A stretch of DNA of 64,000 nucleotides. Origin: Cenococcum geophilum 1.58 (Eukaryota > Ascomycota > Dothideomycetes > Gloniales > Gloniaceae). Of the stretch, positions 1-10,269 are shown piece by piece. Location: positions 744,001-808,000 of the forward strand of contig KV748195.1 of the NCBI GenBank assembly GCA_001692895.1. Reading direction: 5' to 3'. Each line of letters opens with the position of its first letter. The first letter of the stretch is position 1. Both the position numbers and the translations under genes were made by a program. Under the pieces are notes generated by a model. The model was not told the DNA's origin and searched no databases. It saw nothing but the letters and a program-made list of their open reading frames with translations.

Positions 1-1379
1 AGACGACTAAAATTCTTAAAATAAGATAAGGCATACCTAAGGACCTATAACAGATGAAAACTAATAAAGCAGGGCAGTAGCTTAGTTTAAGAACATACAA
101 ATGAGCTCGGGATAAGAGTTTCCCACGGCATAAGATTCTTAAGACGAGATAAGTGAGATTTAAGACTCTTAAGATAAGATAAAAACGAATAAGGATACCT
201 ATAAGTAAGAGGTAAGAGGCTTCTTTATAGATTAGAGAATCTATAGTGCAAACAGCAATTAGACTGGGAGACAGATATATAGACCTAGAGGACTTACTAG
301 GGGAACATAGTGTTTGGCCTAAAGATTAAAAAGTTAATATTAAGATTAAGAAGTAAGAAGACTTTAAGGATCCACTTGCAAGACGTGAAAAAAAAGAAAC
401 TATAGCAGAATTTAGAGCAAGAATTACTGCATAGCAAGAGCATAAACTAGATAAGAGATCTAGCATGCTAGGTTGTATAAGGGACAGAGCATCCGTATAA
501 AGAATCACTAATAGGCCTAGAGCAGGCATACTAAGAGCTAAGTGGCTTACCGAACTGGAATAAGAAGAGGATCTAGGGATTCCGACTAGGTTTAAGGAAC
601 GATATATAAAGGGCTGTTACAATGCAGTAATAAGAAGATACTTCCTTATAGACGAGCCGTATATACTTTAAAGGTTGTACTAAAAGTGGTATAGACAACG
701 ACATAATAACGAGTAGGAAGATTTCTATATATGGTTAGATAAAAAAGTTATCTAAAACCACCTAATTATAAAGAAGGCTATAACTTATATTAAAGGAGCC
801 TTAATTATAACGTTAAAGGATCTAAAGGAGTAATTAGAGGACTAGAGAAGTAAGAGGCGAATCTTAGTACCTGCGAACGAAGTTATAACGCTTAGATTAA
901 CATAAAAAAGGTTTAAACTTAAGGATAAAGACGAGCTAAGAGTTAACCTAAGACACTAAGTATATTATACACTATCGTAAATAGTATATATAGATAATGC
1001 GTGCAATATATATAGAGCACTTAAGGATAAAAATTGAAAGTATCTAATGAGGATATATTAGATAACAGATAAGGCGAAATATTAAAATGCTAAGTATATA
1101 CATAGTTAGTACCTAGTAGAAGTGCAAGAATAAGGGGACTTAATACTTTAACCAGGAAGATTCCTTACGGAAGAATGCCTAGATAGACGATAATGGTGGG
1201 AATATCTAGAGAATACCTATCTATGGCATATTAAAGACAAAAAGCGAACTAAGTATTGGCCTAAGTTAGACCAAGTATAAATAGGATTAAGCAGCTAATA
1301 GTTAGAAAAAGTAGAGGCCTACGGGACTAGAGGGAACCAGTAGTAGAGCCTTAAACCCTTAAAGGAATTTAAGGACAAT

Positions 1380-4300
1380 ACCTAAATTTACAAATTAAGT
1401 GGTAAGATTAACAGTTTGAGGCACTAATAGATAGTGGAGTAATAAGGAACTATATCTTACTAGTAGCAGTTAAAAGAATAGGATTACCACATAGGAAAAA
1501 GAAATATCCTTACCTATTAGTAATAATTTTAGGAGATCTGATAGCCTATAGAGGAGGCATTATTAATCTTAAAACAGGACCTATTTAGCTAACTATTAAA
1601 GGAAGATAAGTTAAGATGTCTTTTAATATATTACTATTAGGGAATAATAAGGCAGTACTAGGAATGCCTTAGTTACAGGAATACAATCTAAAGATTGATT
1701 AGATTACAAGTTAGGTCGATATTAGAGATACTTAACGCCGCAAAATACAATAATAAGCCAAGTTAGTATGGTATTAAGCTAGAATAACATATAAGGAAAC
1801 CGAGAAAGGGTTAAGTTATATACTAAAGAGATACTATAAGTACGGTAAGAAACTATAGTCACTAGAAAGTAAAAAGCTATTAAAATATATAGCATAGAAT
1901 TATAAGATAGAATTAGAACCAGGAATAAGTCTAAAGTTTTTTCTAATCTATAAGCTTACTGAAGAAGAAGGTAGAGTACTAAAAGAGTTTATCTAGGAAA
2001 ACTTATAAAAGGGATATATCAGACCATCGCAGTTATTAGCGGGTTATCCAGTACTATTCGTACTAAAGAAAAATAGCAAACTAAGGCTGTGTATTGACTA
2101 TAGATAGTTAAACAGCATTATTAGAAAGGATAGGTATCCTTTACCCTTAATTAGCGAAATTTAAGATAGAATAGGTAATGCGCAAATCTTTATAAAGATA
2201 GATCTAAGATAGGCGTACTATTAGATTAGAATTAAGAAAGGTAACAAATAAAAGGCAGCCTTTAGGTTAAAGGAAGGACTATATAAGCCATTAGTTATAT
2301 AATTTGGGCTTATAAACGCACTAGCAATATTTTAGAAGCAAATTAGTAATGTGTTAGGAGAACACTTAGATAAATTTATTATGGTATACCTTAACGATAT
2401 TATTATCTACTTAATAACTAAGGAAGAACACGGAGAATACGTTAAATAGGTTTTAAAGAGACTATAGGAAGAACAGATGCTAGTAGCAATTAAGAAATAC
2501 AAGTTCTTTACTAGGAAGACCGATTTCGTTGGATTTATTATTAAATTAGGCCAACTTAGTATAGATCTAAAGAAGATTAAGGCTATAGTAAATTAGTAAG
2601 AACCGGAGAACGTTACGTAGTTAAGATTGTTTCTAGGGTTTTGCAATTACTGCAGAAGGTTTATAGCGTAATAGTTAAAGGACATTAAGCCATTTACGCG
2701 ATTAACGAAGAAAGAAGAACTATAAATATAGGGAAAAGAATAATAAGAACTATTTAGAGAAGTCAAAAGGTTGTTTACCTAGGAGCTAGTTTTTAAAATC
2801 TATTAACTAGGACTAGAGACGGTTATAGAAATAGATATATTAGACTTTATACTAGGAGCATATTTTATATAAAAGCATCTAGATGGATGGCATCCAGTAG
2901 TATACTATAGTCGGAAGATAATACCACTAGAACTAAACTATAACATCTATAATAAGGAGTTATTAGGTATAGTTATAGTATTAAAGAAATAGAGAGCATT
3001 TTTATAAGGTATAGAGAAACTATTTATAATTAAAATAAATTATAAGAACCTAATAGGATTTCTAATAATAAAGGAACTTAACCAAAGATAGGTTAGATGG
3101 GCGGAAATGCTTACAGAATACCATTTTAAGATTTAGTATACTAAGGGTATAGATAACATGTAAGCCAATACGTTAAGTTAGAAAGCTAAACTATAAGATA
3201 ATAAGAAGCTATTAGGGGCTTTACTATAAAAAGATATAGATAGACTAATTAGATACAATCATCTAAAAAATTATAGTAACTTAAGAGAGTAAGTTAAAGA
3301 GAGTCTATAAAATACTAGAAAGCTTTTAGGTATAAAGAATTTTAGAAGTATAGCTAGAAGATCTATAGACGGATATATACGAAAATTAAGAAGCATAGCA
3401 GAGCACTTTATAGAAGATTTCTATAAAGGATTAACTTAAGGACACAATGGAGCTATGGGCTTAGTATTAAGACTCTAAGAGGAGTATATTATTAACAGAA
3501 TCTAAAGAATAGCTAGAAGGGTCACTAAAGAGTATCTAGATTGCTAGAGGAATAAACTAATAAGGTATAAGCTATATAGAGGGCTACAACCTATTAAAAT
3601 ACCAGAGAGACTATAGGAGGTCATATCGTAGGACTTTATCGTAAAGTTGCCAAAATTAAGAGATTCTATTACTAGATAAGATTATAACGCGATTTTAGTA
3701 ATAATAGACAAGCTTATAAAGTAGGGATACTTTATAGCATATACAGAAGAAATATTAGTAGAAGATGTCGCTAGAATTTATATTAAAGAAGTATTTATAA
3801 AACATAGAGCACTAAATAAGATTATATTGAATAGAGATCTAAGATTTATAGCAGTATTCTAGGAGGTATTCTTAGCGGAGCAAGGAGTTAAAGCAGCAAC
3901 TTCTACCGCATATTATCTGCAGACAGACGGTTAAACGGAAAGATTAAATTAGATACTAGAGCAGTATCTAAGGCATTATATTAATCACGCATAGAATAAT
4001 TAGGTATCGCTATTACTAATTATATAATTTGCATATAATATAACACCACAGGAAGAAATGGGTACTTTACTATTTAAGGCGAATTATGGATATAAGCTAA
4101 GAACATTATTATCGCTATATTAAGTAAAGAAAACGAGTAGTATAGCTAAAGAAAGAATAAAGACGTTGATAAATCTTTATATAGACCTTATAAAATTAGT
4201 AAAGAAAGTATAAGAAAGAATAAAAAGGTACTATAATGCTAAGAGATCTAAGGGACCAGATCTTAAGGAGGGAGATAAAGTGTAGCTACTATATAAAAAC

Positions 4301-4690
4301 TTTAAAAGTTAACGACTAAGCAAGAAATTGGACTATGTCAGACTAGGACCTTTTAAAATTATTTAAAGGATTTCACTGGTTATATTTAAGTTGAACCTGC
4401 TAGCTAAAATAAAGATCTACCCTATATAGTATATCGCAATACTAGAGCCAGTATATAGAGATATTAAGCCACTAGTTTATAAAGCAGACACATATAGAGG
4501 GCAAGAAGAGGATAAATAGTAAGTATTAAAGATCGTTAGTTATAAGGATATAGACAATAAAATATGGTATAAAGTAAAGTAAATAGGCTATACTAAGGCT
4601 ACCTAGAAGCTACTAGAGAATTTGGAGAACGCTATAGGAAAGGTATAGGAGTATTAGAGGAAAATAGGTTAAGTAATATTAATAAAGAAG
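1380..4690 (+). pseudogene. Copy A pol remnant: protease-RT-RNase H-integrase-chromodomain
   Basis: Degraded pol reading frame. The protease motif LIDSGVIRNY is at about 1425. RT motifs include [17 protein letters not shown] near 2015 and AFRLKEGLY near 2255. The catalytic box YLNDIIIY is at about 2390, with the second Asp of YLDD mutated to Asn. An integrase target-like stretch (ADRLNQILEQYLRHY-type) lies near 3935. The chromodomain is at about 4530-4660. Most interruptions are TAG or TAA where related copies imply Gln, which is what CA-to-TA mutation produces. Non-functional; the family assignment is secure from the domain order. Confidence 0.88.
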
Positions 4691-5409
4691 GATCGCTAAA
4701 GAATAAGTCACCTAAGGGGGACCTAGGAAGAGCGACTGCTAAACTATTTAGAGTTGTTCCCTTTATAGGAAGAGAGTTGGTTCTCTTATTACTAAGTTCC
4801 TATAGACCTTATTCTATAAGTTTCTATTCTTTAGAATGGACCTTCTTACAAACTTTCTTAAGACGAATTAACCGGGTAAACGCAGCAAGACAAGAGTTAA
4901 GAGCTCGCTATTAGGCATTAGCAGCCTCTTTCTTAGTGTTATAAGAATAACGAAGTTTAGCTAGGGCTATTAAGAGCTTATTATCGAGCTTTGTAGTAGT
5001 AGATTAAACACGAAACCCTATAACAAATTACTTAGGAAACTTAAAGACTATTAAGAGTTATTAGACGCGTATATTTAGCATTAGAGATAGAGCAAATATT
5101 GTAAGATAAACGAATATTTGCTTTAGTACACTCTAAATATAAAAAAGGTTGCCGGGATAAAGGACTCGCCAATATAATATAAACTAACCCCTCTTTTATA
5201 TAACGAGAACACGGAGATAGTATAATCTCACCTAACGATAATATTATAGCAACGGTACGAGACTAACGGGCTGTTAAAGAAGGAGGAGTTACTTTAGGTA
5301 TAATAAGTAACAATATTAACTAAATTAATTAGACGGACATTACACCTTTAGTAAATAACTTAGAGATATTTAGAATCTTTAAGGACAAAGATAAAGAGGA
5401 GGGAGATAG

Positions 5410-5822
5410 TGTTATGGATGCTTTAAGTACAATATTATAGCTACTTAGAGAGGAGTTAGAAGAAGCTAGTTAGTTAATATAAGCACGGTCTAAGATAGAG
5501 CCGGTAGAACTATATAATGAAGAATAGTAACATAAGTTACGTAAGGTAATCTGTATAATCTATAGGATCCGTAACAAAGTAAATAGAGCACACGTATATT
5601 ATATATAAGGAGGATTTTATAGGAGTACGGTTGTGTATTTAAGGACCCTTAGTCCCTACCTAGATAGTTCCTTCCTTATAGTAATTCTTAGAATATAATT
5701 GGAGTTAATCTATTAGGCAACCACTCCACTAGTTGTTATTACGTTGTTGACTACTTACAATACCTATATACCTAGCCCATTGACAGAACCCATCATAGTA
5801 CTTACTACAAGGTTCCGTTATA
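5410..5822 (+). repeat. 3' LTR of Gypsy copy A
   Basis: A 413-bp long terminal repeat homologous along its length to the LTRs of copies B and C. It starts TGTTA and ends GTTATA (ancestral end GTTACA). A purine-rich tract (AGAGGAGGGAGATAG) abuts its left end, as expected for the plus-strand primer. The 5' LTR and the left target duplication are outside the window. Confidence 0.88.
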
Positions 5823-5950
5823 TAGCGGCTTACTCTATATATTTATTTATATTAGTCTTAGCGACCCCTTTTCCTTCTTTTTAGCTTAGTATTTTCGTAA
5901 TATAGTATTCTACAAGCTTTGGTTTAGAGGTATTTATACGAGTCGTAACA
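5823..5950 (-). mobile_element. Copia remnant (minus strand)
   Basis: The reverse complement of this stretch matches the plus-strand Copia F segment near 47,540-47,685, including the run around AAAAGGGGTCGCT. It is the sequence into which Gypsy copy A inserted. Similarity to Copia F fades beyond about 5950. No coding function remains. Confidence 0.6.
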
Positions 5951-6605
5951 CCCTATTAATAAGCTCTTTTTATATATCCTTTTCCTCTAGTAAAGTAATA
6001 AGTAGGTCCCCTACTTTCTTCTTCTTCCTATTACCTTTATACCCGTTCTTACTTTCTAAGTACTTAAAGATTAGCTTATAAAAAGACCAGCCCTATTAAT
6101 ATAGGAAGTCCTTTATAATATTAACCTTCTTTTCCTTTAATATCTTTATCTAACTGGCAGATAGAATATCCGCTAGAATATCCGCTGGAATATTTATTAG
6201 AATATTCGCTGGCTATATAGAGGGCTAGCGGTGTGGATATAAGCGTTTAGCGTTAGTATTTACTGCACGGCTTGGCGGTATAGAGGTAGAATTAGGGCCT
6301 CTATAGTAACGAATTCCTCTTAATATCGCGCGTATATAAGGAGCTAAGGATCTTATAGCTTTATAGAGTAGGCTTTTCTCTATAATTTAGTGTAATTTTT
6401 ATATCGATAGGTATTGTGGGAGGGTAGATTAATTTTATTAAAGTTAATAAGGTCTTCTTATATAAACTATATTTAGGTTTTCCTATTTTATTTTTATTTT
6501 TATTTTTTTTAAATTATATACCGTTTTAGCTGCCCTAAGGGCGCTATACCGGGTCTTCTATTTTACAGAGGTAGATCCTAGGTAATTACCTGTCTTACCT
6601 ACAGC
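5951..6605. other. Unassigned AT-rich, RIP-like stretch
   Basis: No gene or recognisable transposon domain is visible. It contains four degenerate copies of a 12-14 bp motif (AGAATATCCGCT) at about 6150-6210, and pyrimidine runs near 6480-6515. It is probably another eroded repeat, but I see no homologue elsewhere in the window. Confidence 0.35.
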
Positions 6606-6871
6606 ATTAGGAAAAAAAAATTTGGGCGCGTTATTGCAAACGAAAATCGGGGTCTGCAAAACCTGCGTAAGTCGCAATTTTGGCAATTTGCGGCGATTTG
6701 CAGCAATTTGCTATAAATACATAGGCTACCTATGCACGCGCCTGCCCTATCTATGTGTTTATAGCAAATTGCTGCAAATTGCCGCAAATGCTAAAATTGC
6801 GACTTACGCCTGCAGGTTTTGCAGACCCCGATTTTCGTTTGCAACAACGTACCTAAAAAAAAATTCCTAAT
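6606..6871. repeat. Foldback (MITE-like) element with about 110-bp inverted arms
   Basis: Two arms (about 6606-6718 and 6755-6871) are near-perfect reverse complements around a 35-45 bp loop. The outer ends read ATTAGGAA and TTCCTAAT. Each arm carries an A/T homopolymer and a conserved block containing CGGGGTCTGCAAAACCTGC. ACAG flanks both sides (6601-6604 and 6872-6875), a possible 4-bp target duplication. Unlike its surroundings it is rich in CG and CA. It encodes nothing. Confidence 0.82.
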
Positions 6872-6875
6872 ACAG

Positions 6876-7545
6876 AGGCTCTGTATGAGGCTCTGCACGA
6901 AGCTCTGCACGAAGCTCTACACGAAGCTCTATACAAAGCTTTGCGCGAAGCTCTACACAAAGCTTTGCACGAGGCTCTACACGAAGCTCTGCACGAATTC
7001 GTGCACGAAGCTCTATACAAAGCTCTGCGCGAAGCTCTACACGAAGCTTTGCACGAGGCTCTACACGAGGCTCTACGAAGCTTTATACGAAGCTTGCACG
7101 AGCTCTACACGAGGCTCTACACAAAGCTCTGCGTACAGAGGCTCTGCACGAGGCTCTACACGAAGCTCTGTACGAAGCTCTGCACGAAGCTCACATAAAG
7201 CTCTGCACGAAGCTCTGCACGAAGCTCTACACGAAGCTCTACACGAAGCTTTGCACGAGGCTCTACACGAGGCTCTACACAAAGCTCTGCATATAGAGGC
7301 TCTGCACGAGGCTCTGCACGAAGCTCTACACGAAGCTCTACACAAGGCTCTGCACGAAGCTCTACACGAAGCTCTGCACAAAGCTCTATATAAAGCTCTA
7401 CACGAAGCTCTGCATAAAGCTCTACGAAGCTCTACACGAAGCTCTATATATGGAGGCTCTGCACGAGGCTCTGCGCGAAGCTCTACACGAGGCTCTGCGC
7501 GAAGCTCTGCGTACGGAGGCNCTACACGAAGCTCTACACAAAGCC
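6876..7545. repeat. 12-bp minisatellite, about 54 units
   Basis: Tandem array of a 12-mer close to GAAGCTCTRCAC with variants (GAGGCTCTGCAC, AAAGCTCTATAC). Twelve is a multiple of three and the unit lacks stops, so both strands show long open frames of a repeated tetrapeptide (EALH, or CRAS-like in reverse). These are composition artefacts, not genes. There is one ambiguous base at 7521. A short RIP-altered relative occurs at 52,305-52,420. Confidence 0.92.
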
Positions 7546-7880
7546 TTTGTGTGTGCGCGCGACACATTACTATCGGGTCCCCGCTATATTCCCGATAGCC
7601 TCTACACGTGCCTCTGCCAAGTATACCCCCTATATACACCTAGGTAGCCACCTCATTTTTTACCCTTCCTTACATCCTACCTAGGAAGACACCAGAACGA
7701 CAGCCAGCAGACGACCGTCGCCGGAGCCAGACGACCATCGCTGGAGCCAGATGACCGTCGCCAGAGCTAGACGACCGTCAGAGCCAGACGACCGTCGTCA
7801 TCGCCACACGACCGTCGCCAGAGCCACACGACAACCGTTTGAACGACCAGCCAGCGAACACGATAAACGATTCGATCGAT
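7546..7880. repeat. Repeat family shared with 52.4 kb, with a 21-bp tandem repeat
   Basis: Unique lead-in (GGTCCCCGCTATATTCCC) followed at about 7690-7850 by seven or so copies of a 21-bp unit near GACGACCGTCGCCGGAGCCA. The whole stretch is homologous to 52,420-52,690, where the same units carry many C-to-T and G-to-A changes. No convincing gene. Confidence 0.8.
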
Positions 7881-7894
7881 CGATCGAATTAAGG

Positions 7895-8130
7895 TGACAT
7901 AGATAGGTAGGCATAGACAGGTAGGCACAGATAGGTANGCACAGATAGGTAGGCATAGACGGGTAGGTATAGACGGACGGACAGATAGGTAGGTAGGCAA
8001 GTAGGCAGGTAGATAGGCAGGTAGGCAGGCAGGCAGGTAGGTAGGTAGGTAGGTAGGTAGGTAGGTAGGTAGGTAGGTAGGCAGGTAGGTAGGCAGGCAG
8101 GCAGGCAGGTAGGTAGGTAGGTAGATAATT
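7895..8130. repeat. TAGG/CAGG tetranucleotide microsatellite
   Basis: About 230 bp of TAGG units interspersed with CAGG, TAGA and short variants; the purest part is at 8035-8085. One ambiguous base lies at about 7938. The reverse-strand open frames of Leu-Pro-Thr repeats are shadows of the repeat. Confidence 0.9.
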
Positions 8131-8279
8131 TAGAGCCTCTGCAAGAGGCTTCCCCCTTAACGCCCAAAGTAGATAGCTTTGTATTTTATATAGTTATAAT
8201 ATAAATATATTTAAAAGTATATTATAGAAATCTATGGGAATATGTAATAATTTGGTTATTATATAATATAATTATTATT

Positions 8280-8432
8280 TATATAGTTACAATTTATACA
8301 GTTTTTACAATTCGTATAGTTTTTACAATTTATACAGTTTTTACAATTCGTATAGTTTTTACAATTTATACAGTTTTTATAATTCGTACAGTTTTTACAA
8401 TTTGTATAGTTTTTACAATTTATATAGTTTGC
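8280..8432. repeat. 18-bp AT-rich tandem repeat, about 8 units
   Basis: Repeated unit TTTTTACAATTYRTAYAG, eight copies, alternating between TTTATACAG and TTCGTATAG forms. No coding content. It lies between the tetranucleotide repeat and a second foldback-like end. Confidence 0.85.
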
Positions 8433-8612
8433 GTGCTATTTATTTATAGGGTAGCGTTTTGCTGTAATTTATTTATAGGGGTAGCATTTTGCCGCAATTT
8501 GCTATTAGGTGCTGCGATTTTGTTATAAAACGCGCGTTTTGCGCAAATTGCTATCGACTATATCTACCTGCCGCAAACCGCAACAACGAGCCCCAAAAAA
8601 AATTTCCTGATA
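8433..8612. repeat. Half-foldback end related to the 6.6-kb element
   Basis: The right end (GCAACAACG followed by an A-run and TTTCCTGA) matches the right arm terminus of the 6606-6871 element (GCAACAACG, A-run, TTCCTAA). Internal A/T-GC blocks such as GCCGCAATTTGCT also recur. Together the two ends bracket the minisatellite block 6606-8612, so the whole could be one composite element. Confidence 0.55.
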
Positions 8613-8989
8613 AGCGGTGATTCTGTAAGGCCCTTATCCGCCTATCTACTACGCGCTGTAGGTATATGGTGCCTAGGAAAGAAGTAAACGCCTAAAATAT
8701 AAGGGAACTAGAAAAGAACGCCATTGTAATACAATTATAAAGATATATGTAAATAGGGTAAGTTCCTATATAAAGGAGATGATCGAAATTAAATAATTAA
8801 AAAGTAGTGAGTATATAAATTACCTCCGTTCCGTACCGTATATTAAAGCTAGGCCTGTTTTATAGGCCTAGAGTTCTTACTTTAATACTGTCCGTCTTCC
8901 GCCAACGTTACGTGTAACCACTAAGAGAGACTTAGTTGGTTACTTTAAGTCTATTTCTGGCCTCCAGAAACTGCCCTAGAAGGCCTATT

Positions 8990-9981
8990 TATACTATATA
9001 TTATACTGCTTTTTTTACTAACTATACTAGGTTTAAGATCGATTTATAGCTCTAAGGTTAGCTATTAAACGGCTAAACTGCTTTCCTCAGATCCTTAAAG
9101 TTAGGGCATTTAATTAGGACGTATCGTCCTATCTATTCGTCCCCGTACGTATACCTTAAGTTAGGCGCACGTTTAATCCTATAGAGGTAGCTTTTAAGGG
9201 CTACCTTGCCTATATAGATCTATATAAGGGTAGCAGAGAAAGCCTTTAGTAAACCCCCGTGTACCCTTAGTCTCTATTTTAAGATCTTTAATACTAGTCT
9301 ATGTAATTCTCTCCTAGTCTCTCCTATCTCCTACTTGTTTGCCTAGTGGTTTTATAGCCTTGCTTTAGTTGTTCTCTTTACTGCGGATAATAGGCTTTAG
9401 AGTAACGGGAAGGTAGGAGCTTTTAGTCCTATACCTCCTTCTCTCTACCCTATTACCATTTCCGCTAAGATATCCGCTTATTTATTCCCCTTAATATCCA
9501 TATATAACAGGACCCAGTATATTACTACCTATATGCTTAGCATCTATATAGCTCGTAGTCTCTTACATACCCTATGGACTAGGTACTAGCCCAAATAGTT
9601 CTATAGTTTAGCTACTATTTATATTACTACTTAATTATCTATAAATATTGTTAATCTTCTAATTATTAGCGAGTGCTTAAGTGCTAGGTTAAGAGCTAGC
9701 TATAGCCCTCTTAGCTCTCCCGCGTATACTATACTAACTTAGTTTATTCCTATATAGTTAGCTACTTTAGCTCCTAGTTTAGGGATATATACTAAAGCTC
9801 CTACCTCTTTATTAATTTTACTACTATCTATATATACTAGCACGTGTTCTAGGTTATTCTTGGCTTCCTATATAATTTAGTTATATTTAAGCTTGCCTAC
9901 TTCTATCCCTTTAGTAATATAGATCTTTAGTAACTTAGTTTATAGGCAGATAATTTCCGGACGGATTACTTCTATAGGAGG
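8990..9981 (-). pseudogene. LINE ORF2 3' part: RNase H domain
   Basis: Minus-strand translation gives VYIDSSKINKEVGALVYIP near 9.85-9.79 kb and TIFIDNQ near 9.62 kb, a degenerate RNase H of the kind at the C-terminus of Tad-like ORF2. It is cut off from the RT by Gypsy E1 at 9982. Multiple stops; not functional. Confidence 0.65.
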
Positions 9982-10206
9982 TGTTAGCGACTTAGTCAAT
10001 CGAGGCATGAGCACGGTATAAGGGACGTGCGAGCCTGTACAATTGGATTGTCTATAAACGAGAATCTAAAGCTAAAGAAAAGGAAAGGAAAGGATAAGTA
10101 GCAACGCGAGGAGTTATATACGATCCCTAGTCACGTAAGAGTTACGTAAGCCCTACGTCTACCATAACGTCTACTATAGCTGCCGCTTTCTGCCAGTGCC
10201 GTAACA
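9982..10206 (-). repeat. 3' LTR of Gypsy E1
   Basis: 225 bp, TGTTAG...GTAACA, nearly identical to the 17175-17399 copy. A C-rich tract (ACCCCCCCCTCC on this strand) follows at 10,209; it is the polypurine primer on the element's sense strand. Confidence 0.92.
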
Positions 10207-10269
10207 TTACCCCCCCCTCCGTAAAAGCCTGCCCTTAGGCTTTATATGTCCGTATTATGCCTATAGGGT

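Larger units (their letters stand above)
1..5822 (+). mobile_element. Ty3/Gypsy chromovirus retrotransposon, copy A (3' part, RIP-degraded)
   Basis: Plus-strand LTR retrotransposon whose 5' end lies left of the window. Reading TAG/TAA as former CAG/CAA gives, in order: a Gln/Asp-rich linker, an aspartic protease (LIDSG near 1425), reverse transcriptase (about 1930-2600), RNase H, integrase (about 3300-4300), and a C-terminal chromodomain (about 4530-4660, with KVKxIGYTKAT). That order and the terminal chromodomain define a Gypsy chromovirus. The RT active site reads YLNDI instead of YLDDI. The same element is present as copies B (complete) and C (5' part). It ends in a 3' LTR at 5410-5822 and sits in an old Copia fragment. 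Clearly dead: stops every few codons in all frames. Confidence 0.93.

Noticed and set aside
6819-7647. Several open frames of 65-259 codons on both strands
   Set aside because: They are products of a stop-free 12-bp tandem repeat whose length is a multiple of three; no domain, start context or codon pattern supports a gene.
7767-8167. Minus-strand frames rich in Leu-Pro-Thr
   Set aside because: Direct translation of the TAGG/CAGG microsatellite.
6606-8612. CRISPR-like array of short repeats
   Set aside because: Repeats are contiguous or variable without unique spacers, and the organism appears fungal.
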